Source: Clostridium fermenticellae (lineage in GTDB: Bacteria; Bacillota; Clostridia; Clostridiales; Clostridiaceae). From it: DNA of 64,000 nt. Positions within the stretch are counted from its first letter, which is position 1, and every line of letters begins with the position of its first letter. Below are positions 55,905 through 64,000 of the stretch, in pieces. The notes under the pieces are model-generated. The model was given only the letters and a program-made list of their open reading frames with translations, ran no database searches and was not told the DNA's origin. The stretch spans positions 516,183-580,182 of the forward strand of contig NZ_CP032416.1 of the NCBI RefSeq assembly GCF_003600355.1, in the 5' to 3' direction. Made by a program: the position numbers and the translations under genes.

Positions 55905-58448
55905 ATGAATTTACAGGAAATAAGAAATTTTCTTAAAGAGTTATTTTCAAAACCTTTAGGTGACGGAAAAAAACGTCATATTGTATTTTGGTATGATGGC
56001 AGTGGAGATTTTGTTGAAGATATAGATAGCTTTGATGTTGAAGGTGTTAACCTCATTAAACTAACGAATAATAATGCCTTTTGGGTCAAATATCATATAG
56101 AAAAAGAAGATATAACTAGCAATATACTTGTTTATTCGAATATGGAAAAGCCGGTACCTTCAGAAAATTGGCTTTACGATATTTTAAGTTACAGTGAAGA
56201 ATTTTCTACGGATAGAGCAACTGCAGTAATGAGAGAATTAAAGATTACAGATCCTCAACTTAAGGAAGTATTTAAGATTTATAATATATTTTTTAGAAGA
56301 AAAGATAGATTTGCAGCTTTTAAGGAATTAAATATACAGGATTATACGGAAGAAAAAATTCATGTTGGAGTTTTGGCGGTTTTGACCAAAGTAAAGATCA
56401 TGGATGTTGAGGAAATATTAAAGGCAATACTAAAAGAATATTTAGATGGACAGAGCAAGATGTATGAGAATATTGATAAGTTTGGTAATTTGGATTCATT
56501 ATGGAATTTGATAATTAAGTATTATGGCTATGAATTTGAAGAAAGAAGTTTAGAAAGATTCATGGCTATGCTCTTGATAACAAATATGAAGGAAACAATA
56601 AAATTTGAAATGCCAAAGAAATATGCTCCATTTATATCTTCTAAAGTTACAAACTGTATTGTATTTATAAATCATTTTATGAACAGTACAAAAGATAGTA
56701 TTTATTATGATAAAATGCAGCAGCTTATAGGTGATAAGATGAAGATAGCAAAACTGTTGGGTAGCAATAGTTCTGACACTTTTATTAGCTGTGATGTTTT
56801 TGAAGAAACTGATAAAATAATTCTTAAAAGAATTATTAATCTTTTAAATGATGAAGTTGGAGAATACAGTGATTATTTGAAACTAATAGATTCACGAAAA
56901 ACTACACATTTCTATAAGAAGTATGAAAGAGAATATAAAGCAGTAAAGTGGGCTATAAATTTACTTAGTAAGAAGAGAAAACTTGATTCAAATATAAAAA
57001 CAGAATCATCTTATGATATGTTTAAAACTTATGCCAAGGAATATTACTATATAGATAAAGCTTATAGAAAATTTTATTATCATTTTGATAGTTGTGAAGA
57101 AAAAGACCAATTGGTTAATTTGGCAGAGCTGATTGAAAATACATATAGTAATTGGTATTTGCAGGAGTTATCAATAAAATGGTTTAATTCATTAGAAAAA
57201 GAACATTCGTGGAGGATAGAAGGTTTAAGATATCAGGATAATTTCTATAAAGAGTTTGTTGAATATACAAAGGAAAGGGTTTTTGTAATAATTTCTGATG
57301 GATTGAGGTATGAAAGTGCTGAGGAATTAAAAAATAGACTTGTAAATGAAAGAAAAGGCAAGGTAGAAATAGATTATATTGAGGGAGTACTTCCTTCGTA
57401 TACCAAATTGGGAATGGCATCGTTACTACCACACAACAATATAGAAATTAATGATGATTATGATGTAGTCGTAGATGGAATTAACAGCAGTGGAACTCAA
57501 AATAGAGATGCTATTTTAAAAAAAGAAAATCCTAATTCACTGGCAGTTAGATATGATAAGGTTATGGATATGAAACCTGAAGAAATATTAGAGACCTTTG
57601 GAGGAAAGGATGTAGTCTACATTTATCATAATGCTATAGATGCTATAGGTGATTATGCAGCTACTGAAAGGGATGTATTTTCAGCTGCGGAAACGGCCTT
57701 TAATGAAATTATTGCTTTAGTCAATAAGCTTGTAAATAGAGTAAGCGCTTCTAGCATAATTATTACAGCAGATCATGGATATCTATATAAGAGAAGTGTT
57801 CTAGAGGAAAGTGACAAGTTATTAGGAGTTAAGTTGAATGACGGAGAGGATGGCAGAAGATTCATATTGACATCTGATGCTCAAAGTGTAGAAGGAACAG
57901 TAGGTTTTAGTATGGAATATCTTCTAGGCGAAGGTTCACACAAAGAAGTTATTACACCGAGGGGAACATCCAGATTTAAAGTACAGGGTGCTGGTGCAAA
58001 CTATGTACATGGTGGGGCAATGCTGCAGGAAGTAGTTATTCCAGTAATCAAATTTAAGAATGATAGAAGTGTTTCATCACTAAACGATATAAGAAAAGTT
58101 AGAATATCTTTGACGAGTATTACGAGAAAGATAACTAATATAATAACTTATCTTGAATTTTTCCAGGAAGAAAAAATACAGGATAAAGTTATAGTACAGA
58201 AAATTAGATGTTATTTTGAAGATGAAACTGGCAATAGAATATCTAATGAAAATATTATAATTGGAGATTCAAGGTCAGAAAATCCACAGGAAAGAACTTA
58301 TAAAGAAAAGTTTGTATTAAAGAGTATGCCTTATGATAAGAGAAAACAATATTTCTTAGTAATGGAGGATGCAGAAAATAGTAATGGTATGTATGAGAGA
58401 ATACCTTATAACATAGATATTGCTATAATTGATGATTTTGGATTTTAA
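55905..58448 (+). CDS. pglZ: BREX alkaline phosphatase-superfamily protein PglZ
   Basis: An 847-residue PglZ, the hallmark BREX protein with an alkaline phosphatase fold. The first metal-site motif is VFVIISDGLRYESAEEL near 462-478. Further motifs are VYIYHNAIDAIGDYAATER near 570 and SIIITADHGYLYKRS near 622 (Asp/His metal ligands). It opens with FSKPLGDGKKRHIVFWYDGSGDF as type 1 members do. It is essential for BREX immunity; its nuclease-like activity is reported in other systems. GAGGTGGACAT precedes the ATG. It is separated from pglX by the accessory genes. Confidence 0.95.
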   Translation: MNLQEIRNFLKELFSKPLGDGKKRHIVFWYDGSGDFVEDIDSFDVEGVNLIKLTNNNAFWVKYHIEKEDITSNILVYSNMEKPVPSENWLYDILSYSEEFSTDRATAVMRELKITDPQLKEVFKIYNIFFRRKDRFAAFKELNIQDYTEEKIHVGVLAVLTKVKIMDVEEILKAILKEYLDGQSKMYENIDKFGNLDSLWNLIIKYYGYEFEERSLERFMAMLLITNMKETIKFEMPKKYAPFISSKVTNCIVFINHFMNSTKDSIYYDKMQQLIGDKMKIAKLLGSNSSDTFISCDVFEETDKIILKRIINLLNDEVGEYSDYLKLIDSRKTTHFYKKYEREYKAVKWAINLLSKKRKLDSNIKTESSYDMFKTYAKEYYYIDKAYRKFYYHFDSCEEKDQLVNLAELIENTYSNWYLQELSIKWFNSLEKEHSWRIEGLRYQDNFYKEFVEYTKERVFVIISDGLRYESAEELKNRLVNERKGKVEIDYIEGVLPSYTKLGMASLLPHNNIEINDDYDVVVDGINSSGTQNRDAILKKENPNSLAVRYDKVMDMKPEEILETFGGKDVVYIYHNAIDAIGDYAATERDVFSAAETAFNEIIALVNKLVNRVSASSIIITADHGYLYKRSVLEESDKLLGVKLNDGEDGRRFILTSDAQSVEGTVGFSMEYLLGEGSHKEVITPRGTSRFKVQGAGANYVHGGAMLQEVVIPVIKFKNDRSVSSLNDIRKVRISLTSITRKITNIITYLEFFQEEKIQDKVIVQKIRCYFEDETGNRISNENIIIGDSRSENPQERTYKEKFVLKSMPYDKRKQYFLVMEDAENSNGMYERIPYNIDIAIIDDFGF

Positions 58449-58466
58449 ATAAAGGGGGAGTAATAA

Positions 58467-58955
58467 ATGAAACATATGTTAATTACATATAGTGACGAAT
58501 GTGCACGAAATGGTCATGTTGATCCTAATTTTACACAATTAGTGTATGGAGATGGTGGCAATAAAGGAGAAGCATTGAAGAATAACTTAAGTGAGGGGTC
58601 TTATCTTTTCTTTAATACAAGAATCGGGAATAAAAGATATATTACTGCATATTTTTATATAGAAAAAATTTTATTAAAAGGCAAGAATAATATTGAAATA
58701 AGCGCTTTAAATTGTGATGCTAAAAATGATAATGTTATCTTTATAGGGAGCAGGCAGTTTTCAAAAATATTGACTATTCCATTAGAGTTAAATAAATCTT
58801 TATTATTAAAACTTAAATCCTATAAAGCAACTGATGAATATTTTGCAAGTAAGAGTTCGGAACTGGTAGCAATAAAAGATAAAACACTTAATCCAACAGT
58901 TATTACAGAAGATGAAAAAGAATTTCTAATGGAATTATGCAATAATAGAGGATAA
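58467..58955 (+). CDS. Uncharacterised protein in the BREX operon
   Basis: A 162-residue protein between pglZ and brxL, 18 bp and 12 bp from its neighbours, so clearly part of the operon. It begins MLITYSDECARNGHVDPNFT. The middle NNLSEGSYLFFNTRIGNKRYITAYFYIEKI resembles PUA-like/nucleotide-modification-associated domains (small barrels that read modified bases). This resemblance is from pattern only. No catalytic motif, signal or membrane segment was found. GGGGGAG precedes the start. It could be a reader of BREX or phage DNA modification. Confidence 0.65.
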   Translation: MKHMLITYSDECARNGHVDPNFTQLVYGDGGNKGEALKNNLSEGSYLFFNTRIGNKRYITAYFYIEKILLKGKNNIEISALNCDAKNDNVIFIGSRQFSKILTIPLELNKSLLLKLKSYKATDEYFASKSSELVAIKDKTLNPTVITEDEKEFLMELCNNRG

Positions 58956-58967
58956 CAGGAGGATAAA

Positions 58968-60998
58968 ATGGATGAATTAAGTGTAAAACTTAATACTTAT
59001 TTTGCAGGAAAAGTTGTTAGAAAAGATTTGACGCAAAAGTTAAAACAAGGGGCAAATGTTCCAACTTATGTACTTGAGTACTTGCTTGGAATGTATTGTG
59101 CTACAGATGATGAAGACAGTATAAATGCAGGAGTTGAAAGAGTTAAGAATATTTTAGCTGACAACTTCGTAAGACCGGATGAAGCCGAAATGGTAAAGTC
59201 TAAAATAAGAGAAATGAGTAGGTATACAGTTATTGATAAGTTAACAGTTAAGTTAAATGAAAAGAAAGATATTTATGTAGCAGAGTTTTCAAATTTAGGT
59301 TTAAAAGATGTTGAAATAGATGCAAAATACGTTAAAGATTACGAAAAACTATTAGGTATTGGAATTTGGTGTATAGTTAAACTTCAATATCTTTATGATG
59401 AAACTACAAAGAATATATCTCCTTTTTTAATAGATCAGGTAACACCAATCCAAATGCCTAATATGGACCTGGAAGAATTAATAGAAGGAAGAAAGCATTT
59501 TACTAAGGAAGAGTGGATTGATATTTTAATAAAATCTATAGGAATGGAACCAACTCAGTTAAAGTATGAGACAAAGTGGCATATGTTACTTAGAATGGTT
59601 CCACTTTGTGAGAATAACTATAATATGTGTGAGCTTGGACCTAGAGGTACGGGCAAATCTTATTTATATAAGGAGATATCTCCAAATTCAATATTAGTAT
59701 CTGGAGGACAAACTACTGTTGCAAATCTCTTTTACAATATGTCTCAAAGAAAAATTGGTTTGGTTGGGATGTGGGATGCTGTGGCTTTTGATGAAGTGGC
59801 AGGTATTACTTTTAAAGATAAAGATGGAATACAGATAATGAAAGATTATATGGCATCAGGTTCTTTTGCCAGAGGCAAAGAAGAAAAAGCAGCTTCGGCA
59901 TCTATGGTGTTTATTGGTAATATAAATCAAAGTGTAGATGTTTTATTGAAAACTTCACATTTATTTGAGCCTTTTCCAGAGGCGATGGCCTATGATTCAG
60001 CCTTCTTTGATAGAATTCATTTTTATCTGCCAGGTTGGGAGATACCTAAAATGAGACCGGAATTTTTTACAAACAGCTTTGGTTTTATTACTGATTACCT
60101 TTCAGAATATTTGAAAGAAATGAGAAAGAGGACATTTGGCGATGCCATAGATAAATACTTTAAATTAGGTAATAACTTAAATCAAAGAGATGTTATAGCA
60201 GTTAGAAAAACAGTATCAGGTTTAATTAAATTAATATATCCCCATGGAGAATTTGATAAAAAAGAATTAGAAGAGATATTGAGATATGCTTTAGTAGGCA
60301 GAAGGAGGGTAAAAGAACAGCTTAAGAAGATAGGAGGAATGGAATTTTATGATGTCCATTTTTCTTATATAGATAATGAAACCATGAGTGAGGAGTTTGT
60401 ATCAGTTCCAGAGCAAGGAAGTGGTTCTCTTATACCGGAAGGTGCTATGAAAGCAGGACAGATATATACTATAGGCGTAGGCGATTCTGGAATGATAGGA
60501 GTATACAAAATAGAAACAGAAGTAGTTAATGGTTCAGGTAAATTTGAAAAAACGGGATTAGGTTCTAATAGAGAAGCAAAGGAAAGCATTGAAACTGCAT
60601 TTAGATACTTTAAAGCAAATAGTAGAAGTATTAGTGCATCTATATCAACTACTCAAAAGGACTATTTAATGCATGTACAGGATATAAATGGAGTTGGACT
60701 TACTTCTTACCTTTCATTAGCTGCATTAATTGCAATGTGTTCCGGAGCTCTTATAAAATCAGTACAAAGTCAGTTGGCTGTATTAGGTTCTATGAGCATA
60801 GGAGGAACAATAAATAAAGTGGAGGATTTGGCCAATACGCTGCAAGTATGTTTTGATTCAGGAGCAAAGAAAATTTTACTTCCAATGGCTAATGCCGGAG
60901 ATTTGCCTACAGTACCTCCAGAATTATTTGCTAAGTTTCAAATAATGTTTTATAGTGGTGTCGAAGATGCTGTATTTAAAGCTCTAGGAGTTCAATAA
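58968..60998 (+). CDS. brxL: BREX Lon-like protein BrxL
   Basis: A 676-residue AAA+ protein with a Lon-type C-terminal domain. Walker A is CELGPRGTGKSYLYKE near 222-236 and Walker B is WDAVAFDEVAGITF near 268. The Lon-like domain (GVGLTSYLSLAALIAMCSGA near 575, then LGSMSIGGTINKVEDLANTL near 605) has the SMSIGG serine region and KKILLPMANAGDLP with the lysine. The N-terminal region begins LSVKLNTYFAGKVVRKDLTQKLKQG. BrxL is the last core gene of type 1 BREX and binds phage DNA. AGGAGG precedes the start. No terminator was recognised in 60999-61072. Confidence 0.94.
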   Translation: MDELSVKLNTYFAGKVVRKDLTQKLKQGANVPTYVLEYLLGMYCATDDEDSINAGVERVKNILADNFVRPDEAEMVKSKIREMSRYTVIDKLTVKLNEKKDIYVAEFSNLGLKDVEIDAKYVKDYEKLLGIGIWCIVKLQYLYDETTKNISPFLIDQVTPIQMPNMDLEELIEGRKHFTKEEWIDILIKSIGMEPTQLKYETKWHMLLRMVPLCENNYNMCELGPRGTGKSYLYKEISPNSILVSGGQTTVANLFYNMSQRKIGLVGMWDAVAFDEVAGITFKDKDGIQIMKDYMASGSFARGKEEKAASASMVFIGNINQSVDVLLKTSHLFEPFPEAMAYDSAFFDRIHFYLPGWEIPKMRPEFFTNSFGFITDYLSEYLKEMRKRTFGDAIDKYFKLGNNLNQRDVIAVRKTVSGLIKLIYPHGEFDKKELEEILRYALVGRRRVKEQLKKIGGMEFYDVHFSYIDNETMSEEFVSVPEQGSGSLIPEGAMKAGQIYTIGVGDSGMIGVYKIETEVVNGSGKFEKTGLGSNREAKESIETAFRYFKANSRSISASISTTQKDYLMHVQDINGVGLTSYLSLAALIAMCSGALIKSVQSQLAVLGSMSIGGTINKVEDLANTLQVCFDSGAKKILLPMANAGDLPTVPPELFAKFQIMFYSGVEDAVFKALGVQ

Positions 60999-61072
60999 AA
61001 AATAAATAAGTGTAGTTTATTTGATTAAATATTCCGTACTTAAATTGAAATAGGATAGGATGTTATAAAACG

Positions 61073-63016
61073 ATGAATAAAACGATTGGAATGTTTGCAC
61101 ATGTAGATGCTGGGAAGACAACATTTGCTGAACAAATATTATATCATACAAAGAGTATTAGAAATCTTGGAAGAGTTGATCATAAAGATTCATTTCTAGA
61201 TAACCATAGTGTAGAAAGAGAAAGAGGGATTACTGTATTCTCAGAGCAGGGGATTTTCGGCTATAATTCCTCTACATATTATCTAGTTGATACTCCAGGT
61301 CATATGGATTTTTCGTCTGAAATGGAAAGGGCAATAGGGGTTATGGACTATGCCATTCTTATAATAAGCGGAACTCAGGGAGTTCAAAGTCAAACTGAAG
61401 TTATATGGGAATTGCTTAGAAAAAATAAAATTCCAACTTTTTTATTTATAAATAAAATTGATATAGAAACTTCTGATTTGAAGGCTGTATTAAATGAAAT
61501 AAAATTGAACTTAACACAAGATGCATATTTAATGGATGATTCATTTAAAAATGGAAATATGGAATCTGAGCTTGTAGAATTTATAGCTGAGAAAGATGAT
61601 GAACTTCTAGAAAAATATTTAGAAAGTGGATATCAGAAGGATTTATGGTTGGATTCTACAATAAAGTTAATTAAACAAAATAAGTTTTTTCCGTGTTTTA
61701 GTGGTTCTGCACTCAAGGATATTGGTATAGATAGCTTTATTGAAAAACTTGATATGTTAACTTTTACTGAGTATAAAAGTAATCTTGAGTTCAGCGGTAT
61801 AGTATATAAAGTACGACATGATGAAGGGCTGAATAAACTTACCTATATAAAGTCATTAAGTGGTATATTAAATGTGAAAGAAAAAATCCGCATTGGTGAA
61901 ACTTACGAAAAAATAAATGAAATAAGGATTTATAATGGCAGTAAATTTAAAACAGTAGATAGTGTATCGTCAGGTCAGCTTTTTGCAGTTTGTGGGCTTA
62001 CAAGTGCAAAAATAGGAAATGGAGTAGGCAACCTAGAAAAAAAGACAGACTATAGTGTAGTACCAACTTTAAAATCAAAGGTTATATTTGATGATAAATT
62101 AAATCCTAAAGAAGTTTTAAACTATTTTAAAATTTTAGAAGATGAAGATCCTGCTTTAAGTATAACTTGGAATGAAAAAACAAAAGAAATACAAGTTCAC
62201 ATCATGGGTATAGTTCAACTTGAAATTTTAAAACAGGTTATAGAGGAAAGATTTAATTTATCAGTTGATTTTGGCCCATGCAAAATCTTATATAAAGAAA
62301 CTATATTGGAAGAAAGTATAGGATACGGGCACTTTGAACCTTTAAGGCATTATGCAGAGGTACATCTTAAATTAGAGCCTGGCGAAAGAAATAGTGGAAT
62401 TGCATTTGAAAATGAATGTAGTACAGATGACCTGACAGTTGGAAATCAAAATTTGATACGTACTCATATATATGAGAGGGAACATCATGGTATCTTAACC
62501 GGTTCTCCTATAACTGATTTAAAAATTACTTTAATTACAGGAAGAGCACATAATAAACACACAAATGGTGGAGATTTTAGAGAAGCAACTTTAAGGGCAT
62601 TAAGACAGGGGCTTGAATCCACACAAAATGTAGTCTTGGAGCCGTATTATCGTTTTAAAATATCAGCAGATGTAGAATATATGGGAAAGATATTGTCAGA
62701 TATACAAAGATTGAATGGAGTTTTTCAAAGCCCTAACATACAAAATGACAAAGTTTTTATAAATGGCAGAGGTCCTGTATCTGAATTTATGAATTACAAT
62801 TTAGAATTTATATCATTGACAAATGGCAGAGGAAAAATCAATTTTGTGTTTGATGGGTATGATATTTGTCACAACGAGGAACAAGTTATAAAAGATATAG
62901 GATATGATAAAAATGCAGATATTGATTATACATCGACTTCAATATCTTGCTCAAAAGGACAGGCATTCTTAGTAAGTTGGGATAAAGTAAAAGAATATAT
63001 GCATTGTTTGAAATAA
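61073..63016 (+). CDS. TetM/TetO-like ribosome-protection GTPase
   Basis: A 647-residue translational GTPase resembling EF-G and the TetM group. G1 is AHVDAGKTTFAEQIL near residue 9-23, G2 includes ERERGITVFSEQG, G3 DTPGHMDF near 75 and G4 NKID near 127. Domain IV contains YGHFEPLRHYAEVHLKLEPG near 423 and domain V the SISCSKGQAFLVSW end. The length suits the ribosome-protection group (about 640-650). However, it is clearly divergent from the classic tet(M)/tet(O) proteins, and chromosomal relatives in clostridia are often not resistance genes. It is therefore not evidence of tetracycline resistance. The ribosome site AGGAT is weak. Confidence 0.75.
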   Translation: MNKTIGMFAHVDAGKTTFAEQILYHTKSIRNLGRVDHKDSFLDNHSVERERGITVFSEQGIFGYNSSTYYLVDTPGHMDFSSEMERAIGVMDYAILIISGTQGVQSQTEVIWELLRKNKIPTFLFINKIDIETSDLKAVLNEIKLNLTQDAYLMDDSFKNGNMESELVEFIAEKDDELLEKYLESGYQKDLWLDSTIKLIKQNKFFPCFSGSALKDIGIDSFIEKLDMLTFTEYKSNLEFSGIVYKVRHDEGLNKLTYIKSLSGILNVKEKIRIGETYEKINEIRIYNGSKFKTVDSVSSGQLFAVCGLTSAKIGNGVGNLEKKTDYSVVPTLKSKVIFDDKLNPKEVLNYFKILEDEDPALSITWNEKTKEIQVHIMGIVQLEILKQVIEERFNLSVDFGPCKILYKETILEESIGYGHFEPLRHYAEVHLKLEPGERNSGIAFENECSTDDLTVGNQNLIRTHIYEREHHGILTGSPITDLKITLITGRAHNKHTNGGDFREATLRALRQGLESTQNVVLEPYYRFKISADVEYMGKILSDIQRLNGVFQSPNIQNDKVFINGRGPVSEFMNYNLEFISLTNGRGKINFVFDGYDICHNEEQVIKDIGYDKNADIDYTSTSISCSKGQAFLVSWDKVKEYMHCLK

Positions 63017-63021
63017 AAAGT

Positions 63022-63058
63022 AAGCAAACTGTAAAAAACAATTTGCAGCTTGCTTTAA
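63022..63058. terminator. Bidirectional terminator
   Basis: Stem AAGCAAACTGTAAA / TTTGCAGCTTGCTT (one mismatch, one G-T pair), 6-nt loop, followed by TAAATTAATTT. It lies between two convergent genes. Confidence 0.65.
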
Positions 63059-63081
63059 ATTAATTTGAATACTTAAAAATT

Positions 63082-63930
63082 CTATTGCAAATTAGTCTTT
63101 TTAATATTTGAGAAAAGTTTTTTTAAGCCAAAATACATTATCAAAAGCCCAGTGATAGTTAATAGAGATATAATAAGAATATTTGAGCTGATTAGTAGTA
63201 AAAACTGTGGATAGTATTGAATTAAAATGAATGTAACTATACTATAAAGTATATCACCAATTATACATAAACATAATGAATGGGTTTTTATATAGAGGTA
63301 ACCTAATAAGATTCCAAGTATAAAAGTACACATAAATCCTGCAGGGTTAAAGGCAGATATTCCAGAGATTAGTGAGCATATCATTAGTGCTTTTAGATCT
63401 GAATATTTCTTTGAAAGTCCTTCTAAAATAATACCTCTAAATACAAACTCTGTTAGTAAAGGAACGATACTTAAATATCCAATGAGAATTAAGGGACTTT
63501 TATAAATAAGTGGTATACCTTTTGTAACTAAGTTAAATCCGGGAAGAATCCTATCTATTGGCATCAAAAGTGCATCAAAGAATAGTAGATAACCTAAGAC
63601 AATCAGTATTAAAAGTAATATATTAGGTAAAGTTAATTTTTTTACTGGTCTCGATTCAATTTTATCTTTACCGGGATTAGTAATGTAATACCAATAGAAT
63701 ACCGAAGTAACTATAAAGAAGATAACTGCTAATGCAAAAATAGAAAGAAACGATTGTAATATAATATTATTGAATGAATCGATTATACTGAAACCAATTC
63801 CTAAAAGAAAAGATAATATCAATATATAACAAATCGCGGCAATTACTGCATCTGTAACACTTAAGATTTTAACTTTTGATTTTCTGTTTTCGAGATTTGA
63901 TAAGATTTTGAAAGGATTTAAATTAGACAT
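63082..63930 (-). CDS. CPBP-family (CAAX protease-like) membrane protein, divergent
   Basis: A 282-residue integral membrane protein with about eight hydrophobic segments. The CPBP/Rce1-like motif region is PLLTEFVFRGIILEGLSKKYSD near residue 158. Normal members have EExxxR; here the first glutamate is replaced by threonine (TEFVFR). Motif 2 normally has a histidine after a Phe/Ala segment; here it is SGISAFNPAGF, with asparagine. Motif 3 (SLCLCIIGDILYSIV) also lacks its usual histidine/asparagine pattern. So it may not be a working protease. CPBP proteins include bacteriocin self-immunity factors, but no bacteriocin is seen. GGGAGG precedes the ATG. Confidence 0.75.
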   Translation of the reverse strand: MSNLNPFKILSNLENRKSKVKILSVTDAVIAAICYILILSFLLGIGFSIIDSFNNIILQSFLSIFALAVIFFIVTSVFYWYYITNPGKDKIESRPVKKLTLPNILLLILIVLGYLLFFDALLMPIDRILPGFNLVTKGIPLIYKSPLILIGYLSIVPLLTEFVFRGIILEGLSKKYSDLKALMICSLISGISAFNPAGFMCTFILGILLGYLYIKTHSLCLCIIGDILYSIVTFILIQYYPQFLLLISSNILIISLLTITGLLIMYFGLKKLFSNIKKTNLQ

Positions 63931-64000
63931 AATAAAACCTCCCTATAAAAATTAATTTTCTATTATTTGAAGTTATTTTTAATCTTGATTTTGAAGTTTA

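Noticed and set aside
61073-63016. Tetracycline-resistance gene tet(M)/tet(O)
   Set aside because: The protein has the right architecture but is too divergent to call a resistance gene by eye.

Overview
The window is AT-rich, densely coded, low-GC Firmicute DNA. It reads as a butyrate- or caproate-forming Clostridium. The evidence is the complete crt-bcd-etfB-etfA-hbd cluster next to rex and nfnAB, two kinds of [FeFe] hydrogenase, a Rex operator, a CIRCE element and a remnant of a spore-protein gene. The rex / crt cluster / nfnAB order is what I recall for the C. kluyveri and C. tyrobutyricum group. That placement is inference; no rRNA or other phylogenetic marker was compared.

Layout. 1-2.4 kb: tail of an unknown gene, a thiamine-binding MTH1187-type protein and a convergent ABC-F ATPase. 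2.6-10.8 kb: rex, then crt-bcd-etfB-etfA-hbd behind a perfect Rex-type operator, then nfnAB. 10.8-15.4 kb: Ogg-type glycosylase, a 270-bp palindromic repeat, a monomeric group B-like [FeFe] hydrogenase and two membrane proteins. 15.5-17.2 kb: an ISLre2-type insertion sequence. 17.4-23.8 kb: CIRCE-groESL, a prepilin peptidase, a guanine riboswitch-guaB, and guaA. 23.8-25.7 kb: a decayed stretch with a SASP remnant, a truncated HD-domain gene, a small palindrome, a Ser/Asn-rich protein and the second copy of the 270-bp repeat. 26.0-31.8 kb: a trimeric NADH-linked [FeFe] hydrogenase, convergent with a SpoIIE-type phosphatase and a small [2Fe-2S] protein. 31.9-42 kb: a truncated Fe-S gene, a TIM-barrel-like protein, pgi, a triple-tyrosine repeat protein with a lytic transglycosylase, a pseudouridine synthase, a probable small RNA, a TrpR-like regulator and pcrA. 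42-61 kb: a ligA broken in its adenylation domain, a second unrelated-looking intact ligA, then a type 1 BREX defence operon (brxA-brxB-brxC-pglX-pglZ-brxL) with accessory genes, one pair of them decayed. 61-64 kb: a TetM-like GTPase and a divergent CPBP protease-family membrane protein.

How it fits together. The first 31 kb is a redox hub. Bcd-EtfAB, NfnAB and the trimeric hydrogenase are all expected electron-bifurcating flavoenzymes that exchange electrons between NADH, NADPH, ferredoxin, crotonyl-CoA and H2. Rex, which senses NADH/NAD+, is encoded in the middle and has an operator on the crt promoter. The 42-61 kb part looks like an accessory island whose left edge lies inside the native ligA, with a replacement ligase carried just inside the edge.

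Most unusual observations: the ligA break-and-replace junction beside BREX; two same-orientation 265-273-bp palindromes, each about 420 bp upstream of a hydrogenase start codon; a decayed ATPase/PIN pair inside the BREX operon; a 21-bp in-frame tandem repeat and related GTGACAAGT-like sequence scattered through the BREX genes; and a candidate small RNA near 39.0 kb.
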